Positions 53,506-63,247 of a stretch of 64,000 nt of DNA are shown here, piece by piece. The notes beneath the pieces are model-generated. The model was not told the origin of the DNA. It saw nothing but the letters and a program-made list of their open reading frames with translations, and made no database searches. Both the position numbers and the translations under genes were made by a program. Source of the DNA: Reinekea blandensis MED297 (lineage in GTDB: Bacteria; Pseudomonadota; Gammaproteobacteria; Pseudomonadales; Natronospirillaceae); assembly GCF_000153185.1 (NCBI RefSeq), contig NZ_CH724151.1, forward strand, positions 573,154 to 637,153, read 5' to 3'. Numbering within the stretch: the stretch's first letter is position 1; every line of letters begins with the position of its first letter.

Positions 53506-55110
53506 TTACGCGACTTTAGTGACCTTACGCTCACTCTCCAGATACTCATCGTAAGTCCCCTGAAAGTCGATCACCTGCTGGTCTTTGATTTCCACAATGC
53601 GGGTCGCCAGTGACGCAACGAACTCGCGGTCATGACTGACAAAAATCAACGTCCCATCCCAGCCCATCAGCGCTTTGTTCAATGCCTCAATCGCTTCCAT
53701 GTCCATGTGGTTGGTCGGTTCATCCATGATCAGCACGTTAATATCGCTCATCATTAACTTACCAAACAGCAGGCGGTTTTTCTCACCACCGGAACAGACA
53801 CTTACCTTTTTATTGAAGTCTTTTTCAGTAAACAGAAGGCGGCCTAGCATACCCCGTACTTTCAGGTCGTCATGCTTCGGTGTGCGCCACTGTGACATCC
53901 ACTCGAACAAAGTCAGGTCACCGGCAAAGTCAGCACTGCTGTCCTGTGGGCAATAACCAAAGGTGGCGTTTTCGGACCACTTAATCACACCTTCGTTGGC
54001 CTGAAGATCATCGATCAGGCAACGCAGAAACGTAGTTTTTCCGACACCGTTTTCGCCAATCACCGCAAGACGCGCGCCGGCTTCCAGAATCATATTGCCA
54101 TCTTTAAACAGCGTCTCACCATCGAAGCCATGGCCGAAATCTTCCAGCTCCAGCGCCTGACGGTGCAGTTTTTTATCCTGCTTTAAATAGATGTAGGGTG
54201 AGCGGCGGCTCGATGGTTTGATCTCATCCAGCTCAATCTTTTCCAGCCTTTTTGCCCGTGAGCTGGCTTGCTTCGCCTTAGAGGCATTGGCTGAGAAGCG
54301 ATTCACAAAACCCTGCAGCTCTTCCATTTCAGCCGTTTTTTTAGCGTTACTGGTTTGCAGCTGTTCCTGAATCAGCGTCGACGCCGCGACAAAGTCTTCG
54401 TAGTTGCCCGGGTAAATGCGCAGCTCGCCGTAATCGATATCGGCCATGTGCGTACAGACAGCATTCAGAAAATGACGGTCGTGCGAAATAATAATCATCG
54501 TGCACTTACGCTCGTTGAGCACCTCTTCCAGCCAGGTGATGCTGTGAATATCGAGGTTGTTGGTTGGTTCGTCGAGCAACAGGATATCCGGGTCGGAAAA
54601 CAGCGATTGCGCCAACAGCACGCGCAACTTCCAGCCGGGCGCCAGCGACGACATCAAACCAAAATGGAACTCTTCGGCGATGCCGGCCTGCAGCAACAGT
54701 TCGCCCGCACGGCTTTCAGCGGTGTAGCCGTCCATCTCGGCGAACTGGATTTCCAGCTCGGCAACCTGTAAACCGTCTTCTTCAGTCATCTCGGCTTTGT
54801 TGTAGATCGCCTCACGAGCCTGTTTGACCGCCCAAAGCTCAGGGTCACCCATGATCACCGCATCGACAACGCTGTACTGTTCAAACGCGAATTGATCCTG
54901 GCTCAGAATACCGAGCTTTTCGCCGGGCGTTATTGAGACATTACCCGACGTCGGTGTCAGCTCACCGGTGAGAATCTTCATAAACGTCGATTTCCCACAG
55001 CCGTTTGCACCGATCAGTCCGTACCGATTGCCGTTGCCGAATTTAGCTGAAATGTTCTCGAACAGTGGCTTTGCGCCGAACTGCATGGTGATATTAGCAG
55101 TAGAAATCAA
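53506..55110 (-). CDS. ABC-F family ATPase (YbiT-like)
   Basis: 534 residues from a TTG at 55110, chosen because E. coli YbiT (about 530 residues) starts close to NVTMQFG-type sequence; no good ATG is present in frame. Two ABC domains without membrane parts: Walker [10 protein letters not shown] and GENGVGKTT, Walker [12 protein letters not shown] and [11 protein letters not shown], and an inter-domain linker ([27 protein letters not shown]). ABC-F proteins act on the ribosome; YbiT's role is not fixed. Upstream AT-rich spacer probably holds the promoter. Confidence 0.9.
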   Translation of the reverse strand: MISTANITMQFGAKPLFENISAKFGNGNRYGLIGANGCGKSTFMKILTGELTPTSGNVSITPGEKLGILSQDQFAFEQYSVVDAVIMGDPELWAVKQAREAIYNKAEMTEEDGLQVAELEIQFAEMDGYTAESRAGELLLQAGIAEEFHFGLMSSLAPGWKLRVLLAQSLFSDPDILLLDEPTNNLDIHSITWLEEVLNERKCTMIIISHDRHFLNAVCTHMADIDYGELRIYPGNYEDFVAASTLIQEQLQTSNAKKTAEMEELQGFVNRFSANASKAKQASSRAKRLEKIELDEIKPSSRRSPYIYLKQDKKLHRQALELEDFGHGFDGETLFKDGNMILEAGARLAVIGENGVGKTTFLRCLIDDLQANEGVIKWSENATFGYCPQDSSADFAGDLTLFEWMSQWRTPKHDDLKVRGMLGRLLFTEKDFNKKVSVCSGGEKNRLLFGKLMMSDINVLIMDEPTNHMDMEAIEALNKALMGWDGTLIFVSHDREFVASLATRIVEIKDQQVIDFQGTYDEYLESERKVTKVA

Positions 55111-55263
55111 TGAAACGGTCCCGGAAAGTCGATGGTTAGAAGGGGTTTGGCAAAGGGCGGGCACTATACGGAGTTGATGAGGGAAAGTCGAGGTAATTGG
55201 CTGTTTTTTGTTCAACACATAATGGTCTGAATCGACGAGCCAGTCTAACGCCTTAAAACAACG

Positions 55264-55479
55264 TCACTTCCAGCCCTGACGCCACTTTCCGTCCTCTTTC
55301 AGTTGCTGCCAATCAATCGGGTATTCATTTTTTGACAGTACCGCTTCCAGCCGACAAGAAAGGACAGAGCCGTCTTCATCGTACTCGACCTCTGACACTC
55401 TAAAATGCTTTTCCCGATTCATTGGCTCGACAGCCGTCCATTTACTATTGGGTAACTTAGCTGGGTTTATTCTGTTCAC
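55264..55479 (-). CDS. TIGR02450 family small Trp-rich protein
   Basis: 71 residues from GTG at 55479 with AGGAG upstream. Matches the short TIGR02450 type: NRINPAKLPNSKWTAVEPMNREKHFRV then WRQGWK at the end. Function unknown. Stands alone between the ABC-F gene and the GNAT gene. Confidence 0.85.
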   Translation of the reverse strand: MNRINPAKLPNSKWTAVEPMNREKHFRVSEVEYDEDGSVLSCRLEAVLSKNEYPIDWQQLKEDGKWRQGWK

Positions 55480-55599
55480 ATGCGCTCCTGCGGTTCATCT
55501 CGAAATGGTGAATGCACACCACTGATACGACGCGGCGACAGCATGAGTTCAGTGTTTATAGCTCGTTTAAAATCAATATCCATATGAGATTAACCGACG

Positions 55600-56094
55600 T
55601 TAATTAACGTAGGGCCGTAGCTCCTGACTGACCGATTCGTTGTCGAGATAACCGGCCCGATGCCAAAGCGGTCGGCTACCATCACTCGGCCAAGCCAGTA
55701 GAAACTCGTCGTCCGCCATCACAGCGTCGGCTTGAGCCTTTTCGAGCAGACCGGTGCCGATGCCCCGGCTTCGATTCTCTGCCGTCACAAAAAATCCAGA
55801 CACGTATCCAAATCGGTCTACAGCTTTGCTGGGTTTTGGCACCTTAGAAACCCACTGCACATAGAGTGTCCCGACGACAACGCTGTCCTGTATGGCCAAC
55901 CATGCGCTCATCCCATTCGTTGCCCATTGGTGGTGGCACCAATCGGCAAACGTTGATGAAAACACCGCAAAGTCGGCTTCTGGTTCTACCTTTCCGTCTT
56001 CTTCTACCTTTCCGTCTTCTCGCCATTGCCGCCAGCGCAGCTCTGCCAAAGCCGGGAGGTCTGCATTAGTGGCTTTGCGATAGGTGATCGTCAT
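55600..56094 (-). CDS. GNAT family acetyltransferase
   Basis: 164 residues. Acetyl-CoA loop FFVTAENRSRGIGTGLLEKAQ and the WPSDGSRPLWHRAGY end are typical. An in-frame 18-bp tandem duplication near residues 26-37 encodes EDGKVE twice. Substrate unknown. Stands alone. Confidence 0.88.
   Translation of the reverse strand: MTITYRKATNADLPALAELRWRQWREDGKVEEDGKVEPEADFAVFSSTFADWCHHQWATNGMSAWLAIQDSVVVGTLYVQWVSKVPKPSKAVDRFGYVSGFFVTAENRSRGIGTGLLEKAQADAVMADDEFLLAWPSDGSRPLWHRAGYLDNESVSQELRPYVN
55984..56019. repeat. 18-bp perfect tandem duplication
   Basis: TTCTACCTTTCCGTCTTC occurs twice in direct succession inside the GNAT gene. Recent slippage is likely. Confidence 0.85.
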
Positions 56095-56257
56095 GGAGAA
56101 ACCCCTTATTTTAGTGACTGCTAATAAATGTTTTCATTAGATTAAAACAGACTAACCGATCCGGTCCTCGTTTGACTCACCTCAACCGATGACCACGACA
56201 GAAACTTAAGGAGGTTCTAATATTGATTGATCGCTGAGCAACACGCACAGGTGCGCC

Positions 56258-57901
56258 ATGAAACTGTCCGACCTTACCCGCCCACCGCAGCAAGAACACA
56301 TGCCAGGAACCGGTCCGGTCACCCGCTACCGGCCACGCTATCAAAACCTTCTCCCGCCCTGCAACCAGGCCTGTCCGGCCGGCGAAAACATACAGGGCTG
56401 GCTGGCCTTGGTTCAGGCGGGTGACGATGAAGCTGCCTGGCGTAAACTGACAGAGATTAATCCGATGCCAGCGATTCACGGGCGGGTTTGTTATCACCCT
56501 TGTGAGGGTGGCTGTAACCGCGGCGAGGTAGATGCACCCGTGAAAATCCACGCGACCGAGCGGTTTCTGGGCGATAAAGCCATTGCCGAAGGTTGGCAGT
56601 TCGAGCCGCCAACACGCGATAGCGGAAAACGCGTACTGGTGATCGGTTCCGGACCGGCCGGTTTGTCGGCGGCCTATCATTTACGTCGAGCCGGCCATGC
56701 CGTCGATGTGTTTGAAGCGCAGGACAAACCCGGTGGCATGATGCGTTATGGCATTCCTGCCTATCGGCTGCCACGCGATGTATTGGATGCGGAAATTCAG
56801 CGCATTGAACAGCTGGGCATAACATTCCACTGCAATCGGCGCGTTGAAAATCTGCAAAAAGAAAAGTCAGACGGTCAATACGATGCCGTCTTTGTCGCTG
56901 TGGGCGCGCCGTTAGCCAGTCAGGTCGACATCCCGGCGCGCGATGCCGCCAAGGTGCTCGATGCTGTCAGTTATCTGCGTGACGTGGAAGCCGGAGCACC
57001 GCCACTGCTCGGACGCAAAGTGGCCGTTTATGGTGGTGGCAACACCGCGATGGACGCGGCACGTACGGCTCGGCGTTTAGGTGCCGATGAAACCATGGTG
57101 ATCTATCGACGCGATCGTGCGCACATGCCCGCACACGACTTTGAAGCACAGGAAGCTATCGACGAAGGCATCACCATTAACTGGCTGAGCACGATTGCCA
57201 ACGTCGACGAGCACCAGATAAAAATCGAAAAAATGACGTTGGATGATCAAGGACGACCGCAGCCAACCGGCGAGTTTGAAACGCTCGATGCGGATGCCGT
57301 CATCCTCGCACTGGGACAGCAGATTGAGGCCGACCTGTTCCGACAAATCGATTGCGTGCAAATAGACGACGGCGCAGTCGTCGTCGGTGACAACTTCATG
57401 ACCGCCTGCGGGGGCATCTTTGCTGGTGGCGACCTCACCCCCGGCACACGCTCGGTGACCTTTGCCACCGGCCACGGCCGCAAGGCAGCCCGTCACATTG
57501 ATGCGTGGCTCAGCGGCACACAATGGCAACCGCCCGCCAACCCTCCGGGCATTCACTACACCGATCTGCACCTGTGGTATCACACTCAGGCCGACACACA
57601 AACACAAAAAGAAAAGCCACCGGCTGAACGTCTCGACAGCTTTGATGAAATTGTTCAGGGTCTTAACGACGAGCAGGCGCATTTTGAAGCCAGTCGTTGT
57701 TACTCCTGCGGCACCTGTTTCGAATGCGACGGCTGCTTCGGTGCCTGCCCGGAACAGGCCATTACCATCCTCGGCACCGGCTTGGGTTACCGCATCGATT
57801 ACGACCGCTGCACTGGTTGCGGCGCCTGCGTTTTGCAGTGCCCCACACACGCCATTTCCCTGTTTCCGGTAACGGAACTCGAACAGGAGGACCACGCATG
57901 A
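56258..57901 (+). CDS. GltD-like flavoprotein with C-terminal ferredoxin domain, partner of PFOR
   Basis: 547 residues. N-terminal cysteine-rich region (CNQACPAGENI and CYHPCEGGCNRGEVD) matches the iron-sulfur site of glutamate synthase small subunit-type proteins, followed by FAD-binding (VIGSGPAGLSAAYHL) and NAD(P)-binding (VYGGGNTAMDAART) sites. The C-terminus has cysteine clusters CYSCGTCFECDGCFGACP and CTGCGACVLQCP for 4Fe-4S clusters. This fits an NAD(P)H:ferredoxin link. A strong AAGGAGG lies at 56209-56215, far from the ATG. The stop overlaps the PFOR start (ATGA), so the two are coupled. Confidence 0.92.
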   Translation: MKLSDLTRPPQQEHMPGTGPVTRYRPRYQNLLPPCNQACPAGENIQGWLALVQAGDDEAAWRKLTEINPMPAIHGRVCYHPCEGGCNRGEVDAPVKIHATERFLGDKAIAEGWQFEPPTRDSGKRVLVIGSGPAGLSAAYHLRRAGHAVDVFEAQDKPGGMMRYGIPAYRLPRDVLDAEIQRIEQLGITFHCNRRVENLQKEKSDGQYDAVFVAVGAPLASQVDIPARDAAKVLDAVSYLRDVEAGAPPLLGRKVAVYGGGNTAMDAARTARRLGADETMVIYRRDRAHMPAHDFEAQEAIDEGITINWLSTIANVDEHQIKIEKMTLDDQGRPQPTGEFETLDADAVILALGQQIEADLFRQIDCVQIDDGAVVVGDNFMTACGGIFAGGDLTPGTRSVTFATGHGRKAARHIDAWLSGTQWQPPANPPGIHYTDLHLWYHTQADTQTQKEKPPAERLDSFDEIVQGLNDEQAHFEASRCYSCGTCFECDGCFGACPEQAITILGTGLGYRIDYDRCTGCGACVLQCPTHAISLFPVTELEQEDHA

Positions 57902-60900
57902 CTGATTCACGTCTGATGAAAGTGATGGACGGTAACGAAGCCGCCGCCGATATCGCCTTCCGCCTGTCCGAGGTCTGTGCGATTTATCCGATAACGCCGT
58001 CGTCTACTATGGCCGAACTGGCCGACCAGTGGAAAAACGAAGGGCGACTCAATCTGTGGGGCGATGCCCCGTGCATCATGGAAATGCAAAGTGAAGGTGG
58101 CGCCGCCGGTGCGCTGCATGGCGCGCTGCAATCCGGATCGTTGTCGACGACCTTTACGGCCTCGCAGGGGTTGATGTTGATGATCCCGAACATGCACAAA
58201 ATAGCCGGCGAGCTGACGCCGACCGTTTTCCATGTCGCAGCACGGTCGTTAGCCGCGCAGGCGTTGTCGATTTTCGGCGACCATCAGGATGTGATGGCGG
58301 TGCGCAATACCGGCTTTGCCTTGCTGGCGTCGGCCTCCGTGCAGGAAGCACACGATATGGCGTTGGTTGCCCATGCCGCGACCTTACAGTCACGCATTCC
58401 GTTTGTGCATTTCTTCGATGGGTTCCGCACATCGCACGAGGTCAACAAAATTGAAACCATCAGCGATGCTACCGTGCGCGCGATGATTTCTGACGAGTGG
58501 GTGCGCGAGCATCGACGCCGTTCACTGACACCGGAAAACCCGATCATTCGCGGTACCGCGCAAAACCCGGATGTGTATTTTCAGGGCCGGGAAAGCGTGA
58601 CGCCCTATTACCAAAACACAGGCCCTATTGTGCAGCAGTCCATGAATCAACTGGCAGAACTCACCGGTCGGCAATATCAGCTGGTGGATTATTTTGGTGC
58701 CCCGGATGCCGACCGAGTGGTCGTGTTGATGGGTTCTGCCGTGCAAACCGCCCGTGCTGTGGCGGAGCACTTAAACCAGCAAGGTGAACGTGTCGGTGTT
58801 ATCGCCATCCGCCTGTATCGGCCCTTCCCAACCCAAGCTTTACTCGATGCACTGCCGGCCAGCGTGACGCACATTGCTGTGCTCGATCGCACCAAAGAAC
58901 CCGGCAGCTTTGGTGAGCCGTTATACCTGGATGTGGTCTCAGCGCTCAGTGAAGCGGTGCAAACCGGACAGAGACGTACACTGCCCGTCGTACTCGGCGG
59001 GCGCTACGGTTTGTCGAGCAAAGAGTTCGACCCGTCGATGGTCGCCACCGTGTTTGCAGAACTGACCAAACCACAACCCAAACGCCATTTTACCGTGGGC
59101 ATTATCGATGATGTCAGTCAGTCGCATCTTGAACCGTTAGTCCCGCTGACATTGCCTGACACCGACATTCACACCGCGTTGTTTTACGGCCTTGGTGCCG
59201 ACGGTACCGTCGGCGCGAACAAAAACAGCATTAAGATCATTAACCAGCGCGACGATTTATTTGCCCAGGGTTACTTCGTTTACGACTCGAAAAAGTCTGG
59301 TTCCCAAACCGTCTCGCATCTGCGCTACGGTCGTTGCCCGATCGACGCGCCCTACCTGATTGATCAGGCCGGTTTTGTAGCCATTCATCAGTTTAACTTT
59401 GTCGAACAGGATGCCATTCTGGCGCACGCCAAACCCGGTGCAACCGTGTTGCTCAACGCACCCTACTTGGCAGAAGAACTGTGGTCGCATTTGCCCGTCG
59501 GCTTTCAGGAAACCGTTCAGGAAAAACAACTCTCGCTCTATACCGTCGACGCCTATGAAGTCGCACGCGCAACCAACATGGGCCGGCGCATCAACACCAT
59601 CATGCAAACCTGCTTTTTCTATCTGGCGGACATTCTGCCGCAGGATGACGCCATTGCACTGATCAAAGCGGCCATTGAAAAAACCTACCGTAAAAAAGGG
59701 CAGGCTCTGGTCGATCAGAACTTTGCCGCGGTGGATCAGGCCCTGGCCGGTTTGCATCGTGTGCAACCGCAAGATCGGGCCAATGAAGCAGCACCAAAAA
59801 CCCAAGACGACGCCCTCCCCGACTTTGTCCGAGACGTCACTATGGAAATGGTGCATGGCCGGGGTGATCTCATTCCAGTCAGTCTGTTACCGGCCGACGG
59901 CACCTACCCAAGCGGCACCACACAGTACGAAAAACGACGGATTGCTCAGGACGTGCCGATCTGGGATCCGGACATTTGCATTCAATGCGGTAACTGCGTG
60001 GCGGTGTGTCCACATGCCGCCATTCGCTCGAAGTTCTATCACGAAGACTTGCTCGACGGCGCGCCAGCAGGTTTCCGATCCACACCAACGACCGCGCGCG
60101 GCTTTCCGGAAACCCAATACACATTACAGGTATACGCCGAAGACTGCACTGGCTGTGAGCTCTGTGTTGAGGCCTGCCCGGTTCGTGCCGAAGACGACTC
60201 AAGTCGGCGCGCCATCAACATGACACCGCTGGCCGACGTCGTGGAGAACGAGGTGGCGAATCTGCGTTTCTTTGAGCACCTGCCCTACCCGAACCGAAGC
60301 GAAGTCGACTTTGCCACCGTTCGCGGTGTGCAGTATCTGCAACCGTTGTTTGAGTTTTCGGGTGCGTGCGCGGGCTGCGGTGAAACGCCTTACCTGAAGA
60401 TGGCGTCTCAGCTGTTTGGTGATCGTATGTTGGTCGCCAATGCCACGGGTTGTTCGTCGATCTACGGAGGCAACTTGCCAACCACGCCCTGGGCGAAAAA
60501 CTCAGAAGGTCGCGGACCGGCGTGGTCAAACTCTTTGTTCGAGGACAACGCCGAGTTCGGATTGGGCTTCCGACTGACCGCCGATCATCATCGGGAACAA
60601 GCATTGAAACAATTGGAGGCGTACTCCGATCATTTCGATCCGGCATTCATCGACGAACTTAAAAACGCACCGCAACAAACGGAGAGCCAATTGCGCGCCC
60701 AACGCGCACGCGTCGACAGGTTATTAACTATGCTCGACACCCTCGACAGCAATGACGCCAAACAATTTGCGTCCATTGCCGATCACCTGGTGCGTCGCAG
60801 TGTATGGATTGTCGGCGGCGATGGCTGGGCGTATGACATCGGCTATGGCGGGCTCGACCACGTGCTCGCCAGCGGCCGTGATGTGAACATTCTGGTCATG

Positions 60901-61470
60901 GATACCGAGGTGTATTCCAATACTGGCGGTCAGATGTCCAAAGCCACACCACTGGGTGCCGCTGCGAAGTTTTCTGTCGGGGGTAAACCGGTCGGTAAAA
61001 AAGACCTGGCCCTGCAGGCCATTGCCTATGGCAACGTCTATGTAGCGCGGGTCGCGTTGGGCGCGAACCCGCAACAAACGCTGCAGGCTTTCCGCGAAGC
61101 CGAAAGTTATCCGGGACCCTCAATAATCCTCGCCTATAGCCACTGCATTGCGCACGGCATCAGCATGAACGAAGGGTTACGCCAGCAGAAACTGGCGACG
61201 GCGTCGGGTCACTGGCCATTGCTGCGTTACAACCCATTGTTGCGGCAACAAGGGCTCAACCCATTCGAGCTGGATTCACTGCGGCCGTCCGTCGCATTGA
61301 AAGAGTATCGACAACACGAGGGCCGCTACCAGCAACTCATGCGCAGTCAGCCCGAAGAAGCCGAACGCTTATTGGGGTTGGCGAAGCATGCGCTGGAACT
61401 GCGCTGGGATACTTACGAAGAGATGGCCATGCGCAGCGCGCATGACTTCATCCCGTTACCGGAAGACTGA
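57898..61470 (+). CDS. Pyruvate:ferredoxin (flavodoxin) oxidoreductase
   Basis: 1190 residues from the ATG at 57898 with CAGGAGG; the usual length of single-chain NifJ-type PFOR. Domain order: pyruvate-binding (IAFRLSEVCAIYPITPSS), transketolase-type domains, ferredoxin region with CIQCGNCVAVCP and CTGCELCVEACP, then thiamine pyrophosphate domain (GDGWAYDIGYGGLDHV and DTEVYSNTGGQMS) and the Cys sites CAGCGETPY and ATGCSSIYGG. Oxidises pyruvate with CoA to acetyl-CoA and CO2. The gltD-like gene just before suggests electrons go to or from NAD(P)H. Despite the NifJ kinship there are no nitrogen fixation genes. Confidence 0.96.
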   Translation: MTDSRLMKVMDGNEAAADIAFRLSEVCAIYPITPSSTMAELADQWKNEGRLNLWGDAPCIMEMQSEGGAAGALHGALQSGSLSTTFTASQGLMLMIPNMHKIAGELTPTVFHVAARSLAAQALSIFGDHQDVMAVRNTGFALLASASVQEAHDMALVAHAATLQSRIPFVHFFDGFRTSHEVNKIETISDATVRAMISDEWVREHRRRSLTPENPIIRGTAQNPDVYFQGRESVTPYYQNTGPIVQQSMNQLAELTGRQYQLVDYFGAPDADRVVVLMGSAVQTARAVAEHLNQQGERVGVIAIRLYRPFPTQALLDALPASVTHIAVLDRTKEPGSFGEPLYLDVVSALSEAVQTGQRRTLPVVLGGRYGLSSKEFDPSMVATVFAELTKPQPKRHFTVGIIDDVSQSHLEPLVPLTLPDTDIHTALFYGLGADGTVGANKNSIKIINQRDDLFAQGYFVYDSKKSGSQTVSHLRYGRCPIDAPYLIDQAGFVAIHQFNFVEQDAILAHAKPGATVLLNAPYLAEELWSHLPVGFQETVQEKQLSLYTVDAYEVARATNMGRRINTIMQTCFFYLADILPQDDAIALIKAAIEKTYRKKGQALVDQNFAAVDQALAGLHRVQPQDRANEAAPKTQDDALPDFVRDVTMEMVHGRGDLIPVSLLPADGTYPSGTTQYEKRRIAQDVPIWDPDICIQCGNCVAVCPHAAIRSKFYHEDLLDGAPAGFRSTPTTARGFPETQYTLQVYAEDCTGCELCVEACPVRAEDDSSRRAINMTPLADVVENEVANLRFFEHLPYPNRSEVDFATVRGVQYLQPLFEFSGACAGCGETPYLKMASQLFGDRMLVANATGCSSIYGGNLPTTPWAKNSEGRGPAWSNSLFEDNAEFGLGFRLTADHHREQALKQLEAYSDHFDPAFIDELKNAPQQTESQLRAQRARVDRLLTMLDTLDSNDAKQFASIADHLVRRSVWIVGGDGWAYDIGYGGLDHVLASGRDVNILVMDTEVYSNTGGQMSKATPLGAAAKFSVGGKPVGKKDLALQAIAYGNVYVARVALGANPQQTLQAFREAESYPGPSIILAYSHCIAHGISMNEGLRQQKLATASGHWPLLRYNPLLRQQGLNPFELDSLRPSVALKEYRQHEGRYQQLMRSQPEEAERLLGLAKHALELRWDTYEEMAMRSAHDFIPLPED

Positions 61471-61480
61471 TCAGTCTTCC
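61461..61480. repeat. 20-bp perfect palindrome over two stop codons
   Basis: GGAAGACTGATCAGTCTTCC spans the PFOR stop (61468-61470) and the stop of the convergent DUF2750 gene (61471-61473). Confidence 0.7.
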
Positions 61481-61860
61481 TGCATGGCGCTGAGAAGATC
61501 GTCATCGAAGTCTTGTGGACTGACGATGACGCCCTCTTCCTGATCATTCACAAACCCGGCGACCTGAATACCGTCGTCGGTCAGACCGGCTGTCCAGCGA
61601 TCCTGCCAGACGCCCAGACGAATCGCCATGGTGCGGCAATCGGCCCAGTCACCCTGAATGTGGCTTTCCGCCAGTTCTTCATGTGGCCAAACCGGAATGC
61701 AGTCCTGACCATCGTTCGTGAGCAGTACACTGCCTTCCTCACCGACCAGAATCCACACCTGTTGCTGTTCGATCGCCTGCGTCAGCAGATATTGATAGCG
61801 CTCATCGGCACTGAGTTGCAACAGATTTTGCTGATCGGAAAACGAGAGGGGAGTTGTCAT
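61471..61860 (-). CDS. DUF2750 family protein
   Basis: 129 residues from the ATG at 61860 with an AGG-rich site. Typical of DUF2750: RYQYLLTQAIEQQQVWILVGEEG, PVWPHEELAESHIQ, DWADCRTMAIRLGVWQDRWTAGLTDDGIQVAGF and an acidic end. Function unknown. Ends directly against the PFOR stop, convergent. Confidence 0.85.
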   Translation of the reverse strand: MTTPLSFSDQQNLLQLSADERYQYLLTQAIEQQQVWILVGEEGSVLLTNDGQDCIPVWPHEELAESHIQGDWADCRTMAIRLGVWQDRWTAGLTDDGIQVAGFVNDQEEGVIVSPQDFDDDLLSAMQED

Positions 61861-62111
61861 AGAAAATGCCTGTCTTGAAATTGCGCGCATTATGACGGCT
61901 TTGGGCGATGACGTCGATCTGAATTAAGCAAAGGTGTGAGGTTCATAGAGTTTTCAATAATTCTGAAGTTCGACCTCTAACACGCTTCTGAAAAGGAAGA
62001 AGTTATATTAGGTCTGCCTGAGTCCTAAAAGGGTTTCTTTACCCTGTTCAGCTCTAAAATTTTTAGGGCAGAAAAAACCAGTTTTTAAAGAACGACGAGT
62101 TCATTAAATGC

Positions 62112-62430
62112 CTATTCCCAGACTTTCAAAGTGTGGGTTCGTAACTCAGGCACTAAGTATGGGTCGCTTTCTATCAATTGCCTTTCACGCTCAATAGAGT
62201 CAACGTCCAAAATCCACATTCCACTGCCATAAGGACCTTCAGGTCCATCTCAAGAGCCGCCACCAATAAGAATTTCCTTTTCATTCTTTTTCAGGTACCG
62301 AAAATGCTCTGACCCAAATCGTTACCCATACTCATGCATTTCTGGCATGTCAGCAAACATGCATGCTAAACGCATTATGAGACTTTTCTAATTTTAATAA
62401 ATAGCCTTCAATTGCTGAAACGAATAGCAT
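62112..62430 (-). pseudogene. YciI-like gene, broken by frameshift and two stops
   Basis: Starting at the ATG at 62430 (GGAAG upstream) the frame reads MLFVSAIEGYLLKLEKSHNA, then a shift is needed to reach the frame that continues FADMPEMHEYG-stop-RFGSEHFRYLKKNEKEI, LIGGGS-stop-DGPEGPYGSGMW, ILDVDSIERERQLIESDPYL and LRTHTLKVWE to the TAG at 62112. The last 60 residues match the YciI fold (alpha-beta dimer). Two in-frame TGA/TAA codons and one frameshift indicate decay. The surrounding DNA is A+T-rich. Confidence 0.65.
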
Positions 62431-62460
62431 AGGACACTTCCATGTTTGACGTCTTTCTTT

Positions 62461-62784
62461 TTACGCTTGATTGTGTTTCTTCATCCTCGCCGCGATTACA
62501 TTACCGATACTACCAAATATAAACGCCCAGAATGGCATAACTGCGAAGATAAGAGCACTCGTTGAACCACCTGTTCTTGAGCCTTCAAGATCAAAAAACC
62601 AATACAAAATCAAAGTCGCCATTAATAAATTTCTACCAATCAGAAACCCCCAGAAACTATAGGAAGGAGACTTTTTCTGAATTGTTTTCAGGGTCGTCCA
62701 TAAGATAGAAAACACAAGAGCTGAAAATAACCAAACAACTGATAGCAGAGTGTACTGCTCGGGCAAGAATATATAAATCGCCAT
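62461..62784 (-). CDS. Small membrane protein, unrecognised
   Basis: 107 residues with three or so hydrophobic helices (LLSVVWLFSALVFSILW, YSFWGFLIGRNLLMATLILYWFF, ALIFAVMPFWAFIFGSIGNVIAA) and a basic C-terminal tail. I know no family. It lies in the A+T-rich right-hand segment with other short genes on the same strand. Confidence 0.55.
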   Translation of the reverse strand: MAIYIFLPEQYTLLSVVWLFSALVFSILWTTLKTIQKKSPSYSFWGFLIGRNLLMATLILYWFFDLEGSRTGGSTSALIFAVMPFWAFIFGSIGNVIAARMKKHNQA

Positions 62785-62922
62785 GATTATAATTAGAACA
62801 GCTTCGATGGCCCAGGTTTACATTAAACTTCTTATGGTTCTGTAACTAGAAAACAATCCACGAGCAGCATGTGTGAAAAAGGAAATCTGTCCAACGGCGT
62901 AGAAACTTGTTATTGGGTGCAT

Positions 62923-63216
62923 TTATCCAAAAAACACTGCTACTAAAAATATTACTAACATAGCCAAAAAAGGCGACAGAGTAAGCAACAATAAGATTTT
63001 ACCAATGCTACTTTGAAACTTAGCAACTACGTACGAATAAGCTATGAACAATGGAACTGTAAATAAACCAAAATAGTACGTAGGTACCAGCCCCTCAACC
63101 CTATTAGTTGAGTCCGGGGTAAAGAAGTAGACGAGCCCAAAGACCGACACGACGATCATCGGTACGACAAGAATTGATATGAAAATAATCAATGCCTTTT
63201 GTAGCTTAGTGCTCAT
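62923..63216 (-). CDS. Small membrane protein, unrecognised
   Basis: 97 residues from the Met at 63216, though a start at 63261 is also in frame. Three hydrophobic segments (ALIIFISILVVPMIVVSVFGLVYFF, TYYFGLFTVPLFIAYSYVVAKF, ILLLLTLSPFLAMLVIFLVAVFFG). The ribosome site is poor. No family recognised. Confidence 0.5.
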   Translation of the reverse strand: MSTKLQKALIIFISILVVPMIVVSVFGLVYFFTPDSTNRVEGLVPTYYFGLFTVPLFIAYSYVVAKFQSSIGKILLLLTLSPFLAMLVIFLVAVFFG

Positions 63217-63247
63217 CCTTTGCCCGGTACTTTTGGTTGTTATGTAA

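Noticed and set aside
57898..61470. NifJ naming as nitrogen fixation
   Set aside because: PFOR is general; no nif genes are present.
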